Assembly (NCBI GenBank): GCA_013151235.1
Contig: JAADIO010000047.1
Span: forward strand, 1-13,929
Length of the DNA stretch: 13,929 bases
Reading direction: 5' to 3'
Source of the DNA: Deltaproteobacteria bacterium
Lineage (GTDB): Bacteria; CG2-30-53-67
The notes under the pieces are model-generated. The model saw only the letters and a list, made by a program, of their open reading frames with translations. It was not told the origin of the DNA and did no database searches. This document shows positions 13,717 through 13,929 of the stretch, one piece after another (position 1 is the stretch's first letter; each line of letters begins with the position of its first letter). The position numbers and the translations under genes were made by a program.

Positions 13717-13929
13717 ACCAGGCACAAAGGCACAAAGACAAAATCGGAAACCGGTCTCTCGCAAAGAACGCAGTGGGACGTGACTTCTCTTGTTCTTCAT
13801 CTTTATAATCTTGATGAAGTCGTAAAAAGTCGTTTTCCGGATTCCGTTCATGGTTCGACAGGCTCACCACGAACGGTCCATTAAACTTGCCGAACCACAC
13901 GAACGGAATATCAATCACTTACACCGTTC
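13717..13929. repeat. Repeat cluster downstream of bzaF
   Basis: No gene is supported. The stretch holds a decayed copy of the cob-operon repeat family (GGCACAAAGGCACAAAGAC at 13722-13740; CTCTCGCAAAGAACGCAG at 13756-13773). It then has a 7-bp inverted repeat CTTCATC/GATGAAG (13795-13801, 13813-13819). A 33-bp imperfect palindrome (13844-13876) has arms CCGTTCATGGT and ACCACGAACGG. ACCACACGAACGG recurs at 13894-13906. The palindrome belongs to a widespread intergenic repeat whose false translation includes VVSLSNHE. No good terminator for the operon is visible. Confidence 0.7.

Noticed and set aside
12376-13851. 491-aa open frame on the minus strand opposite bzaF
   Set aside because: It is a codon-bias shadow of bzaF: His/Asp/Pro-rich, no motif, no ribosome site, and its ends run into repeat DNA.
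13679-13918. 79-aa minus-strand frame containing VVSLSNHE
   Set aside because: This peptide string is the well-known false translation of the palindromic intergenic repeat.

Overview
The window looks like chromosomal DNA of an anaerobic bacterium of the former Deltaproteobacteria (Desulfuromonadota/Thermodesulfobacteriota-like). The reasons are a BzaF-type HBI synthase inside a B12 operon, a CooT-family nickel protein, PATAN-type signalling genes, and degenerate intergenic repeats that I associate with such genomes. The lineage is an inference from gene content only. I see no phage, IS element, CRISPR array, tRNA or rRNA.

Left part (1-2901): the first 42 codons of an aconitase run off the left edge on the minus strand. 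Next comes a minus-strand Hsp20 chaperone with a consensus sigma-70 promoter and a bidirectional hairpin terminator. Divergent from hsp20 is a PATAN/DUF4388-type regulator with its own promoter. It is followed by an unrecognised protein built from two copies of one domain, each ending in a C-x2-C pair.

Middle (2935-6286): mutS is followed by a His-rich 76-aa protein and a CooT-family nickel-binding protein in one operon. This ends in a repeat-rich convergent region with a 98-bp element bounded by inverted repeats and a bidirectional terminator. The facing minus-strand operon (6287-6906) encodes a 149-aa Cys-containing protein and a 48-aa rubredoxin/zinc-ribbon-like protein.

Right part (7022-13716): a cobalamin riboswitch, with what looks like a complete attenuator, heads an operon for the late steps of cobamide synthesis: cobU, cobT, cobS, cobC, cbiA, a Cys-rich PF04071-like small protein, and a ThiC paralogue best read as BzaF (5-hydroxybenzimidazole synthase). 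BzaF would make the lower ligand, CobT would activate it, CobU would activate cobinamide, CobS would join the halves, CobC would remove the phosphate, and CbiA acts earlier in corrin-ring amidation. With no bza methyltransferases visible, the predicted product is a 5-hydroxybenzimidazolyl cobamide, unless other genes lie elsewhere.

The most interesting signals are: the riboswitch leader, where a short ORF with a strong but sequesterable ribosome site runs through the terminator; the duplicated C-x2-C protein; the Cys-rich protein next to BzaF; the metal-protein operon divergent from the riboswitch; and repeats that fill every gap of the cob operon and extend CbiA and CobU at their C-termini.
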